Below, in pieces: positions 60,103-64,000 of a DNA stretch of 64,000 nt. Numbering within the stretch: position 1 is the stretch's first letter; every line of letters starts with the position of its first letter. The stretch covers positions 415,569 to 479,568 of the forward strand of contig NZ_JAIOUQ010000003.1 in the NCBI RefSeq assembly GCF_019931065.1. The letters run 5' to 3'. Origin of the DNA: Methanobacterium spitsbergense (lineage in GTDB: Archaea; Methanobacteriota; Methanobacteria; Methanobacteriales; Methanobacteriaceae). Both the position numbers and the translations under genes were made by a program. Below the pieces are notes generated by a model, which was given only the letters and a program-made list of their open reading frames with translations, was not told the DNA's origin and searched no databases.

Positions 60103-60750
60103 TTTTAATGCTAAATTTATTTTGTAATATAATTCCATAAATGATCTATATTAGAATTCATTCTGTTTTCTAATGGCATTTCAGGCAATGCTATCCACAT
60201 TAAGACTGTTCCAACCATAGAAGTTTGAATAAATGTTGCAAATTCAGTTGAATCAATATCCCGTCTGATAATATCCTGGGCTATACCCTCATCGAGTACA
60301 TCTTTAATGAAGTTTAACAAGTTGTAATAAAATTCTGTGTAATGTTTGCTTATTATTTCGTATTTTTGAACACCTTCAAATAATAGTAAATGTAATGTCC
60401 TATAATCTATTTTTTCAGAGCTTTCACACAATTTTGTACTTTTGTTAATGGTTATATCGTCGCCTATGATTGATAATATCACTGTTTTTAGTTTTTCTTT
60501 GGGTGTGCCTTCGAAATCTCTAATTTGTCGTATGGTTGAATTAAAATAGTTAAATATGTATTTTTCAATCACTGCGACTAGGAGAGTGTCTTTACTGTCA
60601 AAGTGATAGTAAAATCCGCCGGTGGTAATGTTTGATGCTTTTCTAATTTCATTCAATGAAACATCAACAAATCCTTTTTTTAGAAATAATTTAAATGATT
60701 CTTCCATAATTCTAGATTTCGTATCCATATATACATCTCTTTATAATTTT
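60100..60750. repeat. Duplicated tetR segment, copy 1
   Basis: Near-identical to 60977-61606, at an offset of 877 bp that shrinks to 856 past a 21-bp indel. The first 260 bases show no difference until a single A/T change; beyond that a handful of substitutions are seen. Covers tetR1 from just after its stop to about 20 bp before its start. Confidence 0.85.
60117..60728 (-). CDS. TetR/AcrR-family repressor, copy 1
   Basis: 203 aa. N-terminal HTH: RIMEESFKLFLKKGF then SLNEIRKASNITTGGFYYHF (about 24-43), a classic TetR helix-turn-helix with the GFYYHF recognition motif. The C-terminal ligand domain is all-helical (60-203). Nearly identical to tetR2, differing by a 7-residue insert ITINKSTKLC around residue 95, and by N/D, Q/E and F/M changes. 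Operator site B lies 105 bp upstream with a TTTATATA TATA box, so autoregulation is likely. Ligand unknown; an alcohol, ketone or related compound is suggested by the neighbouring regulon. Confidence 0.93.
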   Translation of the reverse strand: MDTKSRIMEESFKLFLKKGFVDVSLNEIRKASNITTGGFYYHFDSKDTLLVAVIEKYIFNYFNSTIRQIRDFEGTPKEKLKTVILSIIGDDITINKSTKLCESSEKIDYRTLHLLLFEGVQKYEIISKHYTEFYYNLLNFIKDVLDEGIAQDIIRRDIDSTEFATFIQTSMVGTVLMWIALPEMPLENRMNSNIDHLWNYITK

Positions 60751-60833
60751 GATCCAACTATCCAATTATTAGTATTATCACGGACTTTTAGGGATAATCA
60801 AATCCATAAGATGATATATGTAATGTATTATAT

Positions 60834-60855
60834 AAACATACCGACTATTCTGTTT
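60834..60855 (-). promoter_or_regulatory. TetR-type operator, site B (tetR1 promoter)
   Basis: On the minus strand AAACAGA...TCGGTATGTTT, followed without a gap by ATATAATAC, so the operator's last TTT begins the TATA box of tetR1. A bound repressor would keep TBP out. Confidence 0.65.
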
Positions 60856-60976
60856 GTAATTTATAAATTTACAAAACCATAAATGATGTTTTTGAATGTA
60901 ATTTATGCCATATTTTCAAGTTATATTCAAAAAAAACACTAATATAAACTAGAGGAACATAAGAAGTTAACTTATA

Positions 60977-61606
60977 TTTTTTTAATGCTAAATTTATTTT
61001 GTAATATAATTCCATAAATGATCTATATTAGAATTCATTCTGTTTTCTAATGGCATTTCAGGCAATGCTATCCACATTAAGACTGTTCCAACCATAGAAG
61101 TTTGAATAAATGTTGCAAATTCAGTTGAATCAATATCCCGTCTGATAATATCCTGGGCTATACCCTCATCGAGTACATCTTTAATGAAGTTTAACAAGTT
61201 GTAATAAAATTCTGTGTAATGTTTGCTTATTATTTCGTATTTTTGTACACCTTCCATTAATAGTAAGTGTAATGTCCTATAATCTATTTTTTCAGAACTT
61301 TCAGATAATTGTGTTTCACCTATGATTGATAATATCACTGTTTTTAGTTTTTCTTTGGGTGTGCCTTCAAAATCTCTAATTTCTCGTATGGTTGAATTAA
61401 AATAGTCAAATATGTATTTTTCAATCACTGCGACTAGGAGAGTGTCTTTACTGTCAAAGTGATAGTAAAATCCGCCGGTGGTAATGTTTGATGCTTTTCT
61501 AATTTCATTCAATGAAACATCAACAAATCCTTTTTTTAGAAATAATTTAAATGATTCTTCCATAATTCTAGATTTCGTATCCATATACACATCTCTTTAT
61601 AATTTT
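60977..61606. repeat. Duplicated tetR segment, copy 2
   Basis: Partner of 60100-60750. Contains tetR2. The promoter and operator of copy 1 (site B) lie outside the repeat, so the second copy does not have the same upstream region. Confidence 0.85.
60994..61584 (-). CDS. TetR/AcrR-family repressor, copy 2
   Basis: 196 aa, lacking seven residues of tetR1 (SIIGETQLSESSEK here), otherwise nearly the same; the HTH and the last 110 residues are almost unchanged. Start at the ATG (MDTKSRI), matching tetR1; a GTG two codons earlier is in frame. No copy of the operator is seen just before it, so its regulation may differ, although site C lies 340 bp upstream facing the other way. Both proteins probably bind the same operators as homo- or heterodimers. 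Confidence 0.9.
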   Translation of the reverse strand: MDTKSRIMEESFKLFLKKGFVDVSLNEIRKASNITTGGFYYHFDSKDTLLVAVIEKYIFDYFNSTIREIRDFEGTPKEKLKTVILSIIGETQLSESSEKIDYRTLHLLLMEGVQKYEIISKHYTEFYYNLLNFIKDVLDEGIAQDIIRRDIDSTEFATFIQTSMVGTVLMWIALPEMPLENRMNSNIDHLWNYITK

Positions 61607-62000
61607 TAATAATAGAAGTCTTGTAATGTTATAGATCATCTAGGGACAATCAAATTAATAAAGATATCCTAATCGAATAAAATTAAGTCATGGTTTATTA
61701 AATTGCTTTATACTGTATATTAAGAATTCATTCTAGGCAAAACATATTAATACTCTTTTAAAAACTTTTAATTTTATTTTTGAGATTTAAAAATTATTAT
61801 ATTCGTGAACAAGAAATAATTTGTTGGATAAATGTTCATAAATTACTTTAATTTTGATAAAAGTTTTTCTTTAGACCAATTACAAAAAGAACGGTCTCTA
61901 TTAATATTTACTATTAACCCACGCAAACAGACTATTCGGTATGTTTATATGTTTGGCTACATAACTACTATCAATTTGCAGAAATCAATGAGGTGAAAAA
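61585..62000. other. Divergent tetR2-transporter intergenic region
   Basis: 416 bp. The right part contains operator site C, a TATA box (61943-61950) and the GAGGTG ribosome binding site of a leader ORF. The left and central parts are AT-rich with no supported gene; a tetR2 promoter is not obvious. Confidence 0.4.
61925..61946 (+). promoter_or_regulatory. TetR-type operator, site C (transporter promoter)
   Basis: AAACAGAC...TCGGTATGTTT on the plus strand, running into TTTATATG (61944-61951) as the TATA box. A start site near 61972 would place a 29-base leader before the ATG of the 16-codon leader ORF. Flanks are similar to those of site D. Confidence 0.65.
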
Positions 62001-62051
62001 ATGAAAGGACTAGCATTGAGATTAGTATGGATTGGCGATAAAAATGGGTGA
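62001..62051 (+). CDS. Leader peptide ORF, 16 codons, derived from the adh start
   Basis: ATG at 62001 with GAGGTGAAAAA before it, stop TGA at 62049-62051. The peptide MKGLALRLVWIGDKNG resembles the N-terminus of the alcohol dehydrogenase encoded 770 bp downstream (MKGLAMLKIGEIGW), and the promoter, operator and ribosome binding site also resemble those of adh. It overlaps the transporter start by 8 bases, so ribosomes translating it would be delivered to that gene. Probable product of a segmental duplication. Confidence 0.6.
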   Translation: MKGLALRLVWIGDKNG

Positions 62052-62643
62052 AGAAGAAACTGCCACCATAACTATAGATGGCCAGAAGCTATTAAAACAT
62101 AACCCTGCAAATCCGGCCCCTTTAGGACTGGTTGCTACTGGAATGACCTTAATTCTATTAAGTTTTTCTTATGCTGGATTTTATGAGTTAAGCAGTGTGA
62201 TATTGGCTATGGTACTGGCATTTGGTGGAACTATAGACTTAATTGTAGGTGCAATGGAATACAAGAATGGAAATACTTTCGCCACACTTGCATTTGGTGC
62301 ATTTGGATCTTTCTGGTACTCCTTTGCAATACTACTAATTTTACCCAAATTAAATCTGGCATCTGCACCTAATTCAGCATCACTCGCAGCATATTTATTC
62401 TTGTGGGGTGTTTGGACTGCTGGAATGTTTGTAGCAACACTTAGAATAAGTCGTGGATTCCAAATACTATTCTCTACACTAACATTACTGTTCTTCGTAT
62501 TAGGATTAGGCGCATTAACCGGAAACAGCACCATAAACATAATTGGTGGTTATGTGGGAATATTTGTCGGATTACTAGCATTCTACTTGGGAATGGCAGA
62601 GGTTATAAACGAAATCTATGGGAATAGGGTTCTACCAACCTGA
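62044..62643 (+). CDS. GPR1/FUN34/YaaH (SatP-like) acetate/succinate transporter
   Basis: 199 aa, six helices. NPANPAPLGLVATGM (about 20-34) is the family signature NPAPLGL; in bacteria and yeasts such proteins move acetate or succinate, or ammonium. Start at the ATG (MGEEETAT) with GGCGAT four bases before it; a TTG four codons earlier is possible. The start lies inside the leader ORF and the gene is controlled by operator site C. The role in an alcohol-using methanogen is inferred, maybe export of the acid formed from an alcohol. Confidence 0.85.
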   Translation: MGEEETATITIDGQKLLKHNPANPAPLGLVATGMTLILLSFSYAGFYELSSVILAMVLAFGGTIDLIVGAMEYKNGNTFATLAFGAFGSFWYSFAILLILPKLNLASAPNSASLAAYLFLWGVWTAGMFVATLRISRGFQILFSTLTLLFFVLGLGALTGNSTINIIGGYVGIFVGLLAFYLGMAEVINEIYGNRVLPT

Positions 62644-62686
62644 ACATCCCTCACCTAAAAATTTAATATGTACTAATTAATCAGGC

Positions 62687-62708
62687 ATACAGAACATTCG
62701 GTATGTTT
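62687..62708 (+). promoter_or_regulatory. TetR-type operator, site D (adh promoter)
   Basis: ATACAGAA...TCGGTATGTTT running straight into TTTATATA (62706-62713), the adh TATA box. Differs from the other three sites mainly in its left arm (ATACA for AAACA). Confidence 0.65.
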
Positions 62709-62768
62709 ATATAGGATCTATTTCATAACTACTAATTAGATTTGAATAATCAAATGAGGTGAAAAGAA

Positions 62769-63842
62769 ATGAAAGGACTTGCAATGTTAAAAATAGGGGA
62801 AATTGGATGGATAGAAAAAGATAAACCAAAATGCGGCCCAAGAGATGCTATTGTTAAACCTTTAGCTCTAGCACCATGTACTTCTGATGTACACACTGTA
62901 TGGGAAGGAGCAATAGGTGACAGACATGACATGATTTTAGGACATGAAGCTTTAGGAGTAGTAGACGAAGTAGGAAACGAAGTTAAAGATTTCAAACCAG
63001 GCGATAGGGTAATTGTACCAGCTATAACTCCTGACTGGGATTCGGAAGCTGTTCAACGTGGTTTTCCTTCACAAAGTGGTGGAGCTTTAGGTGGTTGGAA
63101 ATTCTCTAACTTTAAAGATGGCGTATTCGGAGAATACTTCCATGTTAACCTAGCAGATAACAACCTAGCACATCTACCCGAAGGAATGTCATTAGAATCA
63201 GCGGTTATGATTACTGATATGATGACTACTGGTTTTATGGCTGCTGAAAACGCCGAAATTGGAATGGGGGCCACTGTAGCAGTTCTAGGTATTGGACCAG
63301 TTGGACTTTGCGGTGTAGCCGGTGCAGCATTAAGGGGTGCTGGAAGAATATTTGCCGTTGGTACCAGACCTAAAGCTATTGAAGTAGCTAAAGAATATGG
63401 TGCTACAGATATAATCAGCTACAAAGACGGAGACACCGCAGAACAAATACTTGAAGCAACAGATGGCGCAGGAGTTGACGCAGTAATCGTATCAGGCGGA
63501 GGTCCCGATATACTAATAGACGCATTAAAAATGGCTAAAGCAGGATCAAAAATTGCTAACAATAACTACTATGGTAAAGGAGTCGGTGAAAAAGATACCA
63601 TACCACTTTGTCGTGTAAATTGGGGATTCGGTATGGCCGATAAAGATATAGTCACAGGTCTTTGCCCTGGTGGAAGAGTTAGAATGGAAAGACTAGCAGA
63701 TATTATAAGTTACGGACGTATGGATCCGTCTCTCATGGCTACTCATGTCTACAAAGGTTTTGACAAATTAGAAGAAGCACTCCTCCTAATGAAAGACAAA
63801 CCAAGAGACTTAATCAAACCAGTCGTCCTTTTAGACGAATAA
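62769..63842 (+). CDS. adh: NADP-dependent secondary alcohol dehydrogenase
   Basis: Zinc medium-chain dehydrogenase oxidising 2-propanol and related alcohols to ketones. 357 aa; it follows the Thermoanaerobacter brockii enzyme along its length. The catalytic zinc ligands Cys37, His59 (GHEALG) and Asp150 are all in place. The cofactor region has LGIGPVGL (173-180) and Gly198-Thr-Arg200 with Tyr218, the pattern that binds the 2'-phosphate of NADP. GAGGTGAAAAGAA precedes the ATG. Followed at 55 bp by the F420:NADP oxidoreductase; together they convert alcohol into F420H2. Confidence 0.95.
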   Translation: MKGLAMLKIGEIGWIEKDKPKCGPRDAIVKPLALAPCTSDVHTVWEGAIGDRHDMILGHEALGVVDEVGNEVKDFKPGDRVIVPAITPDWDSEAVQRGFPSQSGGALGGWKFSNFKDGVFGEYFHVNLADNNLAHLPEGMSLESAVMITDMMTTGFMAAENAEIGMGATVAVLGIGPVGLCGVAGAALRGAGRIFAVGTRPKAIEVAKEYGATDIISYKDGDTAEQILEATDGAGVDAVIVSGGGPDILIDALKMAKAGSKIANNNYYGKGVGEKDTIPLCRVNWGFGMADKDIVTGLCPGGRVRMERLADIISYGRMDPSLMATHVYKGFDKLEEALLLMKDKPRDLIKPVVLLDE

Positions 63843-63896
63843 ATATTTAGAATTCTATTCTTTTTTTTAAAGAAATTAAAATGGAGCTGATAAAAA

Positions 63897-64000
63897 ATGA
63901 AAATAGCAATAATTGGTGGAACTGGTGGACAGGGTTTAGGAATTGCCATACGCTTTGTACAAGCCGGAGAAGATGTTATAATAGGATCAAGAGCAATTGA
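63897..64000 (+). CDS. fno: F420H2:NADP oxidoreductase, 5' end only
   Basis: Starts MKIAIIGGTGGQGLGIAIRF and continues to GEDVIIGSRAI at the window edge. The GGTGGQGLG loop and the GSR motif after strand two are typical of Fno, which passes hydride between NADPH and F420. Only 34 complete codons are present, so the call rests on the N-terminal motif and on the upstream NADP-dependent adh. GGAGCTGAT precedes the ATG. Other NADP-binding reductases of similar N-terminus remain possible. Confidence 0.8.
   Translation, partial: MKIAIIGGTGGQGLGIAIRFVQAGEDVIIGSRAI

Overview
The window is an AT-rich stretch of chromosome from a hydrogenotrophic methanogen of the order Methanobacteriales, most likely a mesophilic Methanobacterium. 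The evidence is the gene set: F420-dependent methylene-H4MPT dehydrogenase (mtd), the fused Fae-Hps enzyme, two coenzyme F430 genes (cfbB, cfbD), thiol:fumarate reductase A (tfrA), O-phosphoseryl-tRNA synthetase (sepS), CTP-dependent riboflavin kinase, ThrRS with the archaeal N-terminal domain and a close relative of the MthK potassium channel. Initiation sites mostly carry GGAGG or GGTGAT-type ribosome binding sites, with archaeal TATA boxes upstream.

Layout. 1-9 kb: ilvB (cut by the window edge), purD, argF, argS, and an ilvD/signal peptidase pair. 9-21 kb: thrS; a ParA ATPase with a small ParB-box partner, flanked by arrays of a 7-bp TTATAAG unit; a DNA-linked radical SAM protein; cfbB; mtd; an HD protein; and a ferredoxin-hisB operon that carries the same 7-bp arrays. 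21-29 kb: iron-sulfur flavoprotein, fae-hps, trpB2, a DUF1786 protein, a PHP protein, a DUF63 protein and a leuA-type gene. 29-41 kb: a response regulator followed by a decayed copy of itself and a broken alba gene, then assorted membrane and metabolic genes, gatA and a decayed MFS transporter. 41-57 kb: a CobQ-like protein with reversed domain order, ribB and ribK, sepS, tfrA, tRNA-Arg(GCG), hisH, a nucleotidyltransferase-cupin fusion, cfbD, a frameshifted membrane-anchored protein, sfsA, mthK and a flavoprotein.

57-64 kb looks like an accessory alcohol-use module. Two nearly identical TetR genes stand in tandem. Four copies of one 22-bp operator lie next to promoters of a small monooxygenase, tetR1, a GPR1/FUN34/YaaH transporter and a secondary alcohol dehydrogenase, which is followed by an F420:NADP oxidoreductase. 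The inferred pathway is: secondary alcohol oxidised with NADP+, then NADPH used to make F420H2 for methanogenesis, with TetR proteins switching the set. The transporter gene is preceded by a 16-codon leader ORF that appears to derive from the start of the adh gene.

The two observations most worth pursuing are the ParA/ParB-box cassette with its dispersed 7-bp arrays (a candidate archaeal DNA-segregation system with its own sites) and the TetR-pair/alcohol regulon with its captured leader peptide. No CRISPR array, insertion sequence or rRNA was seen.
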